Assembly (NCBI RefSeq): GCF_002007205.1
Contig: NZ_LAZS01000006.1
Span: 806,001-870,000 of the forward strand
Source of the DNA: Ensifer adhaerens
GTDB taxonomy: Bacteria; Pseudomonadota; Alphaproteobacteria; Rhizobiales; Rhizobiaceae
Direction of reading: 5' to 3'
Length of the DNA stretch: 64,000 nucleotides
The notes beneath the pieces were generated by a model, which was not told the origin of the DNA, ran no database searches, and worked only from the letters and a program-made list of their open reading frames with translations. How positions within the stretch are numbered: position 1 is the first letter of the stretch; each line of letters begins with the position of its first letter. This document shows positions 1 through 9,364 of this stretch, one piece after another. The position numbers and the translations under genes were made by a program.

Positions 1-18
1 TCCGATTCGAGGCCTTCC

Positions 19-717
19 ATGCACTTCCAACACGCAGACGACATCTGGCGCGATTTCCCGGAGCTCAGCGCCGGAGCGCTTTTCATCGACGGCATAAACG
101 GTGACGTTTCGGTTGAGGACCATGCTCACCAGTTCCAGGCGATCGCGAATGATCGCCTCGAAACGGCTTCGGAAAGCGACCTGCCCGAGATCCAGGCCTG
201 GCGCCGAACCTTTGCCAGGATGGGATTGAAGCCGACGCAATACCGCTCGGCCGCCGAAGCCTTGCTTCGGCGCTTCCGGAAAGAAGGCAGCCTGCCGGCG
301 ATCCACCCGCTGATCGATCTCTGCAACGCCGCCTCGCTCGCCTTCGCCATTCCGATCGCGGTGTTCGATCTCGCGCAGGTTGCCGACTACCTCCATGTCC
401 GTCGAGCGATCGGCGACGAGACCTACCTGACATTCGCAGGAGAGATCGAGAACCCGGAAACCGGCGAAGTGATTTTCGCTGACGCCAAAGGACAGGCGCA
501 TGCCCGGCGCTGGACCAACAGGCAGAGCGGCCTCTCAGCCATAAGGCCACAGACGACGCGCGCGCTGATCGTGGCCGAAGCGCTGCACGAAACGGCGCGC
601 GCGGATATCGAGCGGCTGATGGCAGCGCTTTCGCAAGCGCTCGAAAGCACCTTGGGCGCTCGCCCGAACATAACCATGCTCGATCGTTCGTCGCCGCGTT
701 TCGATTTTTCGGTTTAG
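19..717 (+). CDS. B3/B4 tRNA-binding-domain protein
   Basis: A 232-residue protein resembling the free-standing B3/B4 domain family, related to the editing domain of the phenylalanyl-tRNA synthetase beta chain. The family signature is visible mid-protein: an I-Q-A-W-R-R stretch, then a K-P-T-Q-Y-R-S-A-x-E-A-L-L-R-R block near residues 70-86 and S-L-P-A-I-H-P-L-I-D-L-C-N near 91-104. No signal peptide or membrane segment is present, so it is probably cytoplasmic. Free-standing members are assumed to act in amino-acid or tRNA quality control, but the substrate is unknown. It stands alone, convergent with prfC. The ATG at 19 lies near the window edge, so an upstream start cannot be excluded. Confidence 0.8.
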   Translation: MHFQHADDIWRDFPELSAGALFIDGINGDVSVEDHAHQFQAIANDRLETASESDLPEIQAWRRTFARMGLKPTQYRSAAEALLRRFRKEGSLPAIHPLIDLCNAASLAFAIPIAVFDLAQVADYLHVRRAIGDETYLTFAGEIENPETGEVIFADAKGQAHARRWTNRQSGLSAIRPQTTRALIVAEALHETARADIERLMAALSQALESTLGARPNITMLDRSSPRFDFSV

Positions 718-793
718 GGATTTCGTTCAGATACGGCGCTCCGGCGCCGAGAGACCGGCCGATGCCTTTGCACCGGCCGGTATGATCAGCTGA

Positions 794-2377
794 TCACGCC
801 GCCTTGGCGACGTGATATTCCTTGATCGCGACCATCTTGATCGCCGGATAACGCTCCGCCTCGTAGCGCAGCGAGAAGCTGTCCTGCGCCAGGAACACCG
901 GGTCGCCGTCGAGATCGCGGGCGATGTCGCCGCGACGTGCGGTCACGAACTTGTCGAGCTCGGCAGGCTGATCGGACGAAATCCAACGGCAGACCGAGAA
1001 GCGCGACATTTCGAAGGAAACCGGCAGGCCGTATTCGGCGCTGAGGCGCTCCTTCAACACGTCGAGCTGCAGCGCACCGACGACGCCGACGATCGCCGGC
1101 GAGCCGTCTTCCGGCGAGAAGAGCTGCACGACGCCCTCTTCCGCCATCTGCTGCAGCGCTTCCTTCAGCTTCTTCGCCTTCATCGCATCCTCGAGCCGCA
1201 CGCGGCGCAGGATTTCCGGCGAGAAGTTCGGCACGCCCTGAAACACCAGCGGCTCGCCCTCGGTCAGCGTGTCGCCGATACGGAGCGTTCCGTGGTTGGG
1301 GATGCCGACGACGTCGCCGGCATAGGCGGTGTCGGCGAGCTGGCGCTGCGAGGCGAAGAAGAACTGCGGGGCGCTGAGTCCAAGCTGCTTGCCGGTGCGC
1401 GACAGGCGCGCCTTCATGCCGCGTTCGAGCTTGCCGGAGCAGACACGGGCAAAGGCGATGCGGTCGCGGTGGTTGGGGTCCATGTTGGCCTGGATCTTGA
1501 AGACGAAGGCCGTCATCTTGTCGTCGGTCGCATGCACCGTGCGGATATCGGCGACCTGGTCGCGCGGCGGCGGCGCGATGTCGCCGAGCGCGTTGATGAG
1601 ATCGCGCACACCGAAGTTGCGCAGCGCCGAGCCGAAGAACACCGGCGTCAGATGGCCTTCGAGGAAAGCCTTCTTGTCGAACGGCTTGCAGGCCTCGATC
1701 GCCAGCATCAACTCTTCGGTGAAGGCGTCGCGCTCGTTTTCCGGCAGGCGGTGGGAGGCCATCTCCGGACCGTTGACCTTGGTCGGGATTTCCTGCGTGT
1801 CCGAACCGCGCACCGTGTTGTCGGCGAGATTGTAGGAGCCGCAGAAGGTCTTCGAGCGGCCGATCGGCCAGGTGACCGGCGCGCAGTCGAGCGCCAGCTT
1901 CTCCTCGACCTCGTCCAGGATCTCGAAGGGATCGCGGCTCTCGCGGTCCATCTTGTTGACGAAGGTGATGATCGGGATGTCGCGCATGCGGCAGACTTCG
2001 AAGAGCTTCAGCGTGCGCGGCTCGATACCCTTGGCGGCGTCGATGACCATGACGGCCGCATCCACCGCCGTCAGCGTGCGGTAGGTGTCGTCGGCGAAGT
2101 CTTCGTGACCGGGCGTGTCGAGGATGTTGAAGACGTTGCCGCCATACTCGAAGGTCATCACCGAGGTGACGACCGAGATGCCGCGCTCGCGCTCGATCTT
2201 CATCCAGTCCGAACGGGTCTGGATGCGATCCTTCTTGGCCTTGACTTCACCGGCGAGCTGGATCGCACCGCCGAACAGCAGCAACTTTTCAGTGAGCGTG
2301 GTCTTACCGGCGTCCGGGTGGGCGATAATCGCAAATGTGCGGCGGCGGGAGACCGCCTCGGCGAGAGTTTCAGCCAT
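794..2377 (-). CDS. prfC: Peptide chain release factor 3
   Basis: A 527-residue translational GTPase that recycles RF1/RF2 from the ribosome after termination. The G1 loop A-H-P-D-A-G-K-T-T is at residues 19-27, the G3 motif D-T-P-G-H-E-D-F near 88-95 and the G4 motif N-K-M-D near 143. The switch region carries R-G-I-S-V. Length equals the family norm (about 527-530), so the gene is intact. It is divergent from dut, with about 90 bp between the two starts. Single-gene unit. The reverse strand is open over the same span only because of codon bias. Confidence 0.97.
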   Translation of the reverse strand: MAETLAEAVSRRRTFAIIAHPDAGKTTLTEKLLLFGGAIQLAGEVKAKKDRIQTRSDWMKIERERGISVVTSVMTFEYGGNVFNILDTPGHEDFADDTYRTLTAVDAAVMVIDAAKGIEPRTLKLFEVCRMRDIPIITFVNKMDRESRDPFEILDEVEEKLALDCAPVTWPIGRSKTFCGSYNLADNTVRGSDTQEIPTKVNGPEMASHRLPENERDAFTEELMLAIEACKPFDKKAFLEGHLTPVFFGSALRNFGVRDLINALGDIAPPPRDQVADIRTVHATDDKMTAFVFKIQANMDPNHRDRIAFARVCSGKLERGMKARLSRTGKQLGLSAPQFFFASQRQLADTAYAGDVVGIPNHGTLRIGDTLTEGEPLVFQGVPNFSPEILRRVRLEDAMKAKKLKEALQQMAEEGVVQLFSPEDGSPAIVGVVGALQLDVLKERLSAEYGLPVSFEMSRFSVCRWISSDQPAELDKFVTARRGDIARDLDGDPVFLAQDSFSLRYEAERYPAIKMVAIKEYHVAKAA

Positions 2378-2468
2378 GTCGTAAAATCCTGTGAGTTGCC
2401 GCGTCCTTTACAGGCTCGGCCCCGATTATGCAATTGACCGAGGCGCCCGCCGCCCGGCTTATGCGGGC

Positions 2469-2942
2469 ATGAGCACGCACACTTCCGAAACCCGCCCGAC
2501 CCTCAACCTCGTTCGCCTGCCGCATGGCGAAGGCCTGGAGCTGCCGGCCTACGAGACGGCAGGTGCCGCCGGCATGGATTTGCGCGCGGCCGTGCCCGGC
2601 GATCGTCCGCTGATGCTGATGCCCGGCAAGCGCGCGCTGGTGCCGACCGGCTTCGTCTTCGAGGTGCCGGCAGGCTACGAGGCGCAGATCCGCCCGCGCT
2701 CCGGCCTTGCCTTCAAGAACGGCATTACCTGCCTCAACACACCCGGAACGATCGACAGCGACTATCGCGGTGAGGTGAAGGTGCTGCTCGTCAATCTCGG
2801 CGACGAGGATTTCATCATCGAGCGCGACATGCGCATCGCCCAGATGGTGATCGCGCCGGTGACCCAGGTTGCCGTGTGCGAGACCGACAACGCCAGCGAA
2901 ACGACGCGCGGCGCCGGCGGCTTCGGCTCGACCGGGGTCTGA
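2469..2942 (+). CDS. dut: dUTP diphosphatase (dUTPase)
   Basis: A 157-residue trimeric dUTPase that hydrolyses dUTP to dUMP and diphosphate, keeping uracil out of DNA and supplying thymidylate synthesis. The conserved motifs are present in order: A-G-M-D-L-R-A near residue 35, P-R-S-G-L-A near 76, [10 protein letters not shown] near 94, and the glycine-rich C-terminal arm [10 protein letters not shown] that closes over the substrate. An upstream ATG at 2391 would add 26 residues with no family counterpart. The start at 2469 gives the usual length of about 156. Confidence 0.95.
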   Translation: MSTHTSETRPTLNLVRLPHGEGLELPAYETAGAAGMDLRAAVPGDRPLMLMPGKRALVPTGFVFEVPAGYEAQIRPRSGLAFKNGITCLNTPGTIDSDYRGEVKVLLVNLGDEDFIIERDMRIAQMVIAPVTQVAVCETDNASETTRGAGGFGSTGV

Positions 2943-2991
2943 TCCGCACTTCCGGACGGAAAACCGCTTCACACTTTTCCTGGAATTGCTT

Positions 2992-3432
2992 CTAAAGCAG
3001 CGGCGGCAGGCGGCGCTTGACGGGCGTCGACTTGACGATCGAGGTGTTGGTCTGCGCCTTCTCGGCGATCCGGTCGAGGATCGTGTCCAGTTGCGCCATG
3101 TCGCGCACGAAGAGCTTGGCGATGAAGCAGTCGTCGCCGGTAACCTTGTCGCATTCGACGATTTCGGGCGTGTCTTGGATCAGCCGCTCGACGATGTGCA
3201 GCATGCCCGGCATCGGCCGGACACGGATGACCGCCTGCAGAGGATAGCCGAGTTTCATCGGGTTCAGAGCGATGGTGAAGCCATCGAGCACGCCGCGCTC
3301 TTCCAGCTTGCGCAGCCGATCGGCCGCACTCGGCGAAGACAGGCCAGCCTCCTGCGCCAGTTCCTTCAGCGACACCCGGGCATTGGCGGCCAGAATGTCG
3401 AGGATTCGTCGGTCAATCTCGTCCAGCATCAC
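2992..3432 (-). CDS. Lrp/AsnC-family transcriptional regulator
   Basis: A 146-residue regulator with an N-terminal winged helix-turn-helix (D-E-I-D-R-R-I-L-D-I-L near the start, then a recognition helix ending S-A-A-D-R-L-R-K-L-E) and a C-terminal RAM/AsnC ligand-binding domain. Such proteins form octamers and respond to amino acids. It is divergent from the EamA transporter at 3562, with about 130 bp between starts, so control of that exporter is a reasonable inference. An in-frame second Met one codon downstream is an alternative start. Confidence 0.9.
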   Translation of the reverse strand: MMLDEIDRRILDILAANARVSLKELAQEAGLSSPSAADRLRKLEERGVLDGFTIALNPMKLGYPLQAVIRVRPMPGMLHIVERLIQDTPEIVECDKVTGDDCFIAKLFVRDMAQLDTILDRIAEKAQTNTSIVKSTPVKRRLPPLL

Positions 3433-3561
3433 GGCACCCTAAGTCACAACACCAAACCGAACTTCGATAATTAGGCAATCTAGCACAACTGCCTTCGTTG
3501 AGCCATGGGAAAGACCACAGGCACCGGTTATTCTGCGGCCAGCAACATGGGAGCAGCAATC

Positions 3562-4476
3562 ATGAATTCCGAACTCAAGCGCGGCAGCATCGAGATGACG
3601 GCAGCGATGCTGATCTCCGGCACCATCGGCTGGTTCGTGCTGATGTCGGGGCAGCCGGTGACGAGCGTCGTGTTCTGGCGCTGCGTCTTCGGGGCGGCGA
3701 CGCTCGTTGTCATCGCCTGGGCGCTCGGGCTTATCGACCGCCGGCACTTCAGCCGCCGGATGCTTTTGCTCTCGGTCGTTGGCGGCATCGCGATCGTCGT
3801 CAACTGGCTGTTGCTTTTCGCCGCCTATTCCCATTCCTCGATCTCGATCGCGACCATGGTCTACAACACGCAGCCCTTCATGCTGCTCGGGCTCGGCGCG
3901 CTCTTCCTCGGCGAGAAGATCACCGCCACCAAGATCTTCTGGCTCTCGGTCTCCTTCGTCGGCATGCTGGCGATCATCGCAGCCAAACCCGGCCAAGGCT
4001 TCGCGCCCGAAAGCTACCTGATCGGCATCGCGCTTTCGATCGGCGCCGCCTTCTTCTACGCGATCGCCGCCATAACGACGAAGCTGCTCAAGGGGACGCC
4101 GCCGCACCTGATCGCGCTGATCCAGGTGATCACCGGCACCTTGATGCTGGCGCCGATGGCGCTGGCCGCCCCTGCCCCGTCAGGAGCGGCGCAATGGTCG
4201 ATCCTCGTTTCCGTCGGCGTCATCCACACGGGCCTGATGTATGTGCTGCTCTACGGCGCGATCCAGCGGCTGCCGACGCACATGACCGGGGCGCTTTCCT
4301 TCATCTATCCGATCGCCGCCATCGTCGTCGACCGGATCGCCTTTGGCCACCAGTTGCAACCGGTCCAGATCCTCGGCTCCATCGCCATCCTCATTGCCGC
4401 CGCCGGCATGAATCTCGGCTGGAAACTTCGCCTGCCCTCTTCTATCAAGCGGAAGCGCGAAGGGAGAACCGCATGA
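3562..4476 (+). CDS. EamA-family (DMT superfamily) transporter
   Basis: An inner-membrane protein of 304 residues with about ten hydrophobic segments arranged as two EamA repeats, the pattern of drug/metabolite exporters. The end of the first repeat reads P-F-M-L-L-G-L-G-A-L-F-L-G-E-K, a typical EamA ending. I chose the ATG at 3562 because GGGAG lies 8 bp upstream; the ATG at 3505 would add 19 polar residues. It is next to a divergent Lrp regulator, which suggests amino-acid-related efflux (inference). Its stop overlaps the start of the NIPSNAP gene (ATGA), so the two are translationally coupled. Confidence 0.88.
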   Translation: MNSELKRGSIEMTAAMLISGTIGWFVLMSGQPVTSVVFWRCVFGAATLVVIAWALGLIDRRHFSRRMLLLSVVGGIAIVVNWLLLFAAYSHSSISIATMVYNTQPFMLLGLGALFLGEKITATKIFWLSVSFVGMLAIIAAKPGQGFAPESYLIGIALSIGAAFFYAIAAITTKLLKGTPPHLIALIQVITGTLMLAPMALAAPAPSGAAQWSILVSVGVIHTGLMYVLLYGAIQRLPTHMTGALSFIYPIAAIVVDRIAFGHQLQPVQILGSIAILIAAAGMNLGWKLRLPSSIKRKREGRTA

Positions 4477-4778
4477 TCACCTGCTACCTGAAATACGTCA
4501 TCGATCCCTACAAGACGGCCGAGTTCGAGCACTACGCCAAGCTCTGGATTCCGCTCGTCAACCGTCTCGGCGGCACGCATCACGGCTATTTCATGCCACA
4601 TGAAGGGGCGAACAACATCGCGCTGGCGCTCTTCAGCTTTCCAAGCCTTACGGCCTATGAAATCTATCGCCAGGAAATGGCCGCAGATCCGGAGTGCCAG
4701 GAAGCCTTCGCCTACGCCGAAAAGACGCGTTGCATCTTGAGCTACGAGCGCAGCTTCATGCGTCCGGTCTTCGAATAG
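4473..4778 (+). CDS. NIPSNAP-family protein
   Basis: A 101-residue protein of the NIPSNAP ferredoxin-like fold. The N-terminus M-I-T-C-Y-L-K-Y-x-I-D-P and the central G-G-T-H-H-G-Y-F-M-P-H-E block are characteristic. The biochemical role of bacterial NIPSNAP proteins is not established; they often sit beside transporters or metabolic genes. It overlaps the preceding transporter by four bases (ATGA), so it is in the same operon. Confidence 0.85.
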   Translation: MITCYLKYVIDPYKTAEFEHYAKLWIPLVNRLGGTHHGYFMPHEGANNIALALFSFPSLTAYEIYRQEMAADPECQEAFAYAEKTRCILSYERSFMRPVFE

Positions 4779-4802
4779 CGCCAGGGGCGAGGCGAGCGCG
4801 GA

Positions 4803-5435
4803 TTAACGCCGCGCTTCCGCCGCCATGCTCAGCGCAAAACCGAACAGCGCCGTGCCCATCGCCCAGCGCTGCACGACCATGAACAGCGGCCGTCCGGCGA
4901 GGAAAGCCGAGATGCCGCCTGCGGCAAGCGCGATCAGCGCATTGACGGTGACGCTGGTGACGATCTGGATCGAGCCAAAGACTAGGGACTGGCCGAGCAC
5001 GTTGCCGAGCTCCGGCCGGATGAATTGCGGCAAGAGCGAGAGATAGAGGATCGCCACCTTGGGATTGAGCAAACTCGTCAGGAAGCCCATCACGAACAGC
5101 TTCTTCGGCCCGTCCTTCGGCAGATGGCGAACCTGAAACGGCGAGCGGCCGCCGGGCTTTATCGCCTGCCAGGCGAGATAGAGGAGATAGGCAGCCCCCG
5201 CGAACCGCAGCGCGTCATAGGCGAAGGGCACGGCAATCAGCAGCGCGGTGATGCCGAGTGCCGCCGAGACCATGTAGACGACGAAACCGAGCGCAACGCC
5301 GCCGAGCGAAATCAACCCGGCAGCAGGTCCCTGGCTGATCGAGCGCGAGATCAGGTAAATCATGTTCGGTCCCGGCGTCAGCACCATGCCGAGGGCCAAA
5401 AGCGCAAAGCCGATCATGTCTTTCAGTTCGGGCAT
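4803..5435 (-). CDS. LysE/RhtB-family amino-acid exporter
   Basis: A 210-residue, six-segment inner-membrane protein. The family motif G-M-V-L-T-P-G-P-N-M near residues 16-25 and the L-N-P-K block near residue 127 identify the LysE/RhtB family of small exporters of amino acids or derivatives. The exact substrate cannot be read from sequence. Convergent with the NIPSNAP gene. A second, distinct LysE homologue is encoded divergently at 5706. Confidence 0.9.
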   Translation of the reverse strand: MPELKDMIGFALLALGMVLTPGPNMIYLISRSISQGPAAGLISLGGVALGFVVYMVSAALGITALLIAVPFAYDALRFAGAAYLLYLAWQAIKPGGRSPFQVRHLPKDGPKKLFVMGFLTSLLNPKVAILYLSLLPQFIRPELGNVLGQSLVFGSIQIVTSVTVNALIALAAGGISAFLAGRPLFMVVQRWAMGTALFGFALSMAAEARR

Positions 5436-5705
5436 GGAAACGTCTCCCGCTTATCTTCCACCGCAAGCTCTACGCACCGGGCGCCGCCAGACAATGACTG
5501 ACTTGTCACCGGGTCAATATTTGTCGCCGAGCAACCACTGCACCACCCCTCAAGCGCGCATAGGCGACGATAACACCTCCAATGGCTGCAGTATCGCTAA
5601 ATCGGCTGAGCATTCGGGCAGCAAGCGGCAGGCGCTGTCGTTCTCGACGTTCCCTTCTTTAGCGGATTACGCTAAAAGGCTGCATCATCACCGGAAGGAT
5701 CGTTC
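5436..5705. promoter_or_regulatory. Divergent intergenic region between two LysE-family genes
   Basis: A 270-bp non-coding stretch separates the two divergently transcribed exporter genes and must hold both promoters. GGAAGGATC lies just ahead of the ATG at 5706 as ribosome binding site. I see no clear operator palindrome. Confidence 0.4.
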
Positions 5706-6323
5706 ATGACGCTCGTGGCTCTCATCGCCTATAGCGGCGCGCTCTTCATCGCCGCGGCCATCCCCGGTCCCGGCGTCACCGCGCTGGTCGCCCACGCGCT
5801 GGGCTCCGGTTTCCGCGAGACCTTCTTCATGGGCCTCGGCATCGTGCTCGGCGACATGATCTACCTGACGGCCGTCATTCTCGGGCTGGCGCTGATCGCC
5901 CAGACCTTCACGACCGCCTTCCTGGTCGTGAAGTTCGCCGGTGTTCTCTATCTCGGCTACATCGCCTGGAAGCTCTGGAGCCCGGGTCTGCTGCCGGAGG
6001 ACATCAAGGCAAAGCCGTCGACGAGTGCGGCCATGTCCTTCCTGTCGGGCCTGCTGGTCACGCTCGGCAACCCGAAGACGATGCTGTTTTACGTGGCGCT
6101 GGTGCCGACGCTGATCGACATCGAGGCGATCGGTCCCCGCGACTACGGCCTGCTCCTCACGGCAACCTTCCTGGTGCTCCTGGCGGTGCTTACGCCCTAC
6201 ATGCTGCTCGCGGCACGTGCGCGCCTGCTGCTCAAGCAACCGAAGGCGCTCAAGGCGCTGAACCGCGTTGCGGCCAGCGTGCTGGCAGGAACGGCGGCCT
6301 ATATCGCCGTCCGCGCCAACTGA
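5706..6323 (+). CDS. LysE/RhtB-family exporter
   Basis: A 205-residue membrane protein with six hydrophobic segments and the family motif A-A-A-I-P-G-P-G-V near residues 17-25 and G-N-P-K-T near residue 122. Probably an amino-acid or homoserine-lactone-type exporter; substrate undetermined. It is only distantly similar to the divergent LysE protein at 4803, so this is not a recent duplication. A ribosome binding site (GGAAGGA) precedes the ATG. Confidence 0.9.
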   Translation: MTLVALIAYSGALFIAAAIPGPGVTALVAHALGSGFRETFFMGLGIVLGDMIYLTAVILGLALIAQTFTTAFLVVKFAGVLYLGYIAWKLWSPGLLPEDIKAKPSTSAAMSFLSGLLVTLGNPKTMLFYVALVPTLIDIEAIGPRDYGLLLTATFLVLLAVLTPYMLLAARARLLLKQPKALKALNRVAASVLAGTAAYIAVRAN

Positions 6324-6460
6324 AAAAACTTTTCCCGAACAACGACTTCGCCGGTGCTTTTTCCTCCGGCAGATCGCTGGACTGCGTTTGCCGTTCTGGA
6401 AACGCGCGGGCATTGTTCCTATTCTCATAGCTCGACAATTCACGCCCAAGGGAGAAACCC

Positions 6461-7429
6461 ATGTCCGACACACGCAAGCCCGGCCGCGGCCGCGTCTATT
6501 CCTCGATCACGGAAACGATCGGCGATACCCCGATCGTGCGCCTCGACAAGCTTGCCAAGGAAAAGGGCGTCAAGGCGAACCTGCTCGCCAAGCTCGAGTT
6601 CTTCAACCCGATCGCGTCGGTGAAGGACCGTATCGGCGTAGCGATGATCGAGAGCCTGGAAGCGCAGGGCAAGATTACGCCCGGCCGTACGACGCTCGTC
6701 GAACCGACCTCGGGCAACACCGGCATCGCGCTCGCCTTCGTCGCGGCTGCCAAGGGCTACAAGCTGATCCTGACGATGCCGGAGACCATGTCGGTCGAGC
6801 GGCGCAAGATGCTGGCGCTGCTCGGCGCCGAGCTGGTACTGACCGAAGGCGCCAAGGGCATGAAGGGCGCGATCGCCAAGGCGCAGGAACTGGTCGAAAC
6901 GCTGCCGGACGCGATCATTCCGCAGCAGTTCGAAAACCCGGCCAACCCGGAAATCCACCGCAAGACCACGGCCGAGGAAATCTGGAACGACACCGACGGC
7001 GCCGTCGACATTTTCGTCTCCGGCATCGGCACCGGCGGCACCATCACCGGCGCCGGCCAGGTGCTGAAGGCGCGCAAACCCTCGATCAAGGTGATCGCCG
7101 TGGAGCCTGAAGAATCCCCGGTTTTGTCCGGCGGCGCGCCCGGCCCGCACAAGATTCAGGGCATCGGCGCAGGCTTCGCGCCGGCGATCCTCGACACCTC
7201 GATCTATGACGAGATCGTTACGGTCAACAGCGCCGAGGCGATCGAGGCCGCCCGCCTTGTCGCGAAGCTCGAAGGCGTGCCGGTCGGCATTTCCGCAGGC
7301 GCGGCGCTGACGGCGGCGATCGAAGTCGGCCAGCGCGACGAAAACGCCGGCAAGACCATCGTCGTCATCATCCCGTCCTTTGCCGAACGCTACCTCTCGA
7401 CGGTGCTGTTCGAAGGGCTGGGCGGCTGA
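6461..7429 (+). CDS. cysK: Cysteine synthase A (O-acetylserine sulfhydrylase)
   Basis: A 322-residue PLP enzyme that makes cysteine from O-acetylserine and sulfide, the last step of assimilatory sulfur metabolism. The PLP lysine is K55 in N-P-I-A-S-V-K-D-R. The substrate loop T-S-G-N-T-G lies at 83-88 and the phosphate-binding G-T-G-G-T motif near 190. Length matches the family (about 310-325). GGGAG precedes the ATG. It is a single gene followed by a strong rho-independent terminator. Confidence 0.95.
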   Translation: MSDTRKPGRGRVYSSITETIGDTPIVRLDKLAKEKGVKANLLAKLEFFNPIASVKDRIGVAMIESLEAQGKITPGRTTLVEPTSGNTGIALAFVAAAKGYKLILTMPETMSVERRKMLALLGAELVLTEGAKGMKGAIAKAQELVETLPDAIIPQQFENPANPEIHRKTTAEEIWNDTDGAVDIFVSGIGTGGTITGAGQVLKARKPSIKVIAVEPEESPVLSGGAPGPHKIQGIGAGFAPAILDTSIYDEIVTVNSAEAIEAARLVAKLEGVPVGISAGAALTAAIEVGQRDENAGKTIVVIIPSFAERYLSTVLFEGLGG

Positions 7430-7453
7430 TTGGCTGACATCACTTCCAATTGG

Positions 7454-7477
7454 AAAGGGCGCCACGGGCGCCCTTTT
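7454..7477 (+). terminator. Rho-independent terminator of cysK
   Basis: A perfect 9-bp stem (AAGGGCGCC / GGCGCCCTT) with a 3-nt loop ends in a run of four T, 25 bp after the cysK stop. Confidence 0.85.
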
Positions 7478-7503
7478 GTTTTGCCGTTGATTCGCGTTCC
7501 GCT

Positions 7504-7992
7504 TCAGCCAGCTTGCTCCATGAAGCTTGCAAGATTTGCGAGTGTCGAGCGCAGGCCGGCGTCGTGATCTACTCTGGAAATACCATCCGGCACGTTTTCG
7601 CAGGTGACGCTCACGCGGGTGCCATCTGCCACCGGCTCCAGCGCCCAAGTGATCCGCATCGTCCCGGCAAAGGCCGGATCGTCGGATTGAAACTCGGTCT
7701 CCTGCACCACGCACCGATCCGGCTCCAACGCGACGAAGCGGCCGGAAACGATGTCGGCATCCTCCGAACTTTTGCCCTGCGTCCTGTCGTCCGGCGCCTC
7801 GTAGATCAGTTTCATGCGGAAGACGCCGCCGACATGGGGCTCAAAGGCATGCACCTGCCCCTTCATGCCTTCGGGCGGTAACCATACCGCCACCGCAGCG
7901 GGATCGATCAGCGCGGCATAGACCGCCGACGGCGACGCCTTGATCAGCCGTTCGGCGCGATCGGTTCTTCTGTCGTTTGATGCATCCGTCAT
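7504..7992 (-). CDS. SRPBCC/AHSA1-family protein
   Basis: A 162-residue START-like (SRPBCC) domain protein of the activator-of-Hsp90-ATPase-like group. The segment S-P-S-A-V-Y-A-A-L-I-D-P-x-A-V-A-V-W-L-P-P near residues 20-40 opens the family, and residues in the V-G-G-x-F-R-M block follow. Proteins of this fold bind hydrophobic ligands; the function here is unknown. I chose the ATG at 7992 because a strong ribosome binding site (GGGGGTGA) lies just upstream. The longer reading frame to 8073 adds a proline-rich stretch with no family match. Confidence 0.85.
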   Translation of the reverse strand: MTDASNDRRTDRAERLIKASPSAVYAALIDPAAVAVWLPPEGMKGQVHAFEPHVGGVFRMKLIYEAPDDRTQGKSSEDADIVSGRFVALEPDRCVVQETEFQSDDPAFAGTMRITWALEPVADGTRVSVTCENVPDGISRVDHDAGLRSTLANLASFMEQAG

Positions 7993-8245
7993 CCGGTTCA
8001 CCCCCTGTCGGCCAATCATTTCAGGATGATCGTACGGAGTTTGCGGCGGCGGTGACATACAGCTCATCCGCAACGTCGAGAATTCGAGATCGGCAAGCGC
8101 GCCGCTGCCCCGGGAAAGACCCGCACATTACAAGACTGATCAGCCCAGCCAAGCGTTTCGAGCAACGGCTATGCCTAGGGGAGGACATGGTGTCGGAACC
8201 TCAAAACAGGAAACATGGATCGGATTGCCGCAGTGAGGGCGATCG

Positions 8246-9142
8246 CTATGCCGCCGCCTGTAGCCGCTCACCGGCAATGCGATAGGAAATCGCCTCGGCG
8301 AGATGGATGCGACCGACGGTTACTGCGCCATCGAGATCGGCGAGCGTGCGTGCAACCTTCAGCACACGATGGTAGCCGCGGGCGGAGAATTTCATCTTTT
8401 CGGCAGCGTCCCTGAGAAGCTGCAGCCCCGCCGCGTCGGGTGCTGCGATCTTCTCGATCAGCGAGGTCGACGCGCGGGCGTTGCTGGTCAGGTCCGCGTG
8501 GCCGAGGACGGCAAACCGGTCGATCTGCATGGCACGGGCGCGAGCAACGCGACGGGCAACGACCTCGCTGCTCTCGGCAGCCGCAGGCTTGAGGAGATCG
8601 GCGGCGCTGACGGCCGGCACGTCGATGCGGATATCGATGCGGTCCATCAGCGGACCAGAAATGCGCGCCTGATAGTCGGCCATGCAGCGCGGCCCGCGGG
8701 CGCAGGTGCGGCCGGGTTCACCCGCCATGCCGCAGCGGCAGGGGTTCATGGCGGCGACGAGCTGGATTGCGGCGGGGTAGCTGACGCGGTGGTTGGCGCG
8801 GGCGATGATGCATTCGGCGGTTTCGAGCGGCTGGCGCAGCGCGTCGAGAACCTGCGGCGTGAATTCCGGGAACTCGTCGAGGAAGAGGACGCCATTGTGC
8901 GCCAGCGACGCCTCGCCGGGCTTGGCGCGCAAGCCGCCGCCAACCATGGCGGCCATGGTCGCGGAATGGTGCGGTGTGCGGAACGGCCGCCGGTCCGAGA
9001 GCTTGCCGCCCGGTAGCTGCCCGGCGATCGAATGGATCATCGAGACTTCGAGCAGTTCGGCCGGATTGAGCGGCGGCAGGATCGAGGGCAGACGCGCGGC
9101 CAGCATCGACTTTCCCGATCCGGGCGGGCCGACCATCAACAA
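8246..9142 (-). pseudogene. comM: comM 3' fragment (AAA+ Mg-chelatase-like part), separated by insertion
   Basis: This is the C-terminal ~298 codons of ComM/YifB, a hexameric helicase that promotes branch migration in natural transformation. Visible are the Walker A loop G-P-P-G-S-G-K-S, the Walker B L-F-L-D-E-F-P-E-F, the cysteine cluster C-R-C-G...C-A-R-G and the C-terminal chelatase-associated domain. The N-terminal part lies about 10 kb away at 19028-19669, on the far side of an integrated element. The native sequence starts at about 9142. The frame continues into element DNA up to an ATG at 9163 (residues M-G-S-M-Q-H-K), so a truncated ATPase lacking the Lon-like N-domain could still be made. 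Confidence 0.93.
9136..9138. other. Probable attachment-site crossover, left junction
   Basis: The + strand reads ACCATCAACAACTTGTG here. To the left is ordinary comM (M-V-G-P-P-G). To the right the codons become TTG-TTG-AAG, which differ from the C-T-G-C-T-G-A-A-T at the other junction. Only TCA is shared, which fits a serine integrase that exchanges over a 2-3 bp core. The assignment rests on reading-frame restoration, not on a long direct repeat. Confidence 0.65.
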
Positions 9143-9364
9143 CTTGTGTTGCATACTACCCATCGCTACCGTGAAGCATGACGATCATTCAAGGCGATGC
9201 CAAGTGACGCTCACGGGGGCGCAGCCCCCTGCCGCGCCTGTCGGCTTGGCTCCCCCGCTCTCATTGGCGAGGGCCTAGTCCGGAGCAGGGCAGAAGGGCG
9301 GCCTGTGGCCTCGTTTCCCTTCCGTCCTGCTCCTGGGGTCGGTATTGTTTGGTCGCTTCGGACC

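Noticed and set aside
812-2437. A 541-codon open frame antisense to prfC
   Set aside because: Arg/Ala/His-rich composition typical of the reverse of a GC-rich gene; prfC on the other strand is complete and well conserved.
6324-6460. Riboswitch upstream of cysK
   Set aside because: The 137-bp leader shows no recognisable SAM-II or other conserved core.
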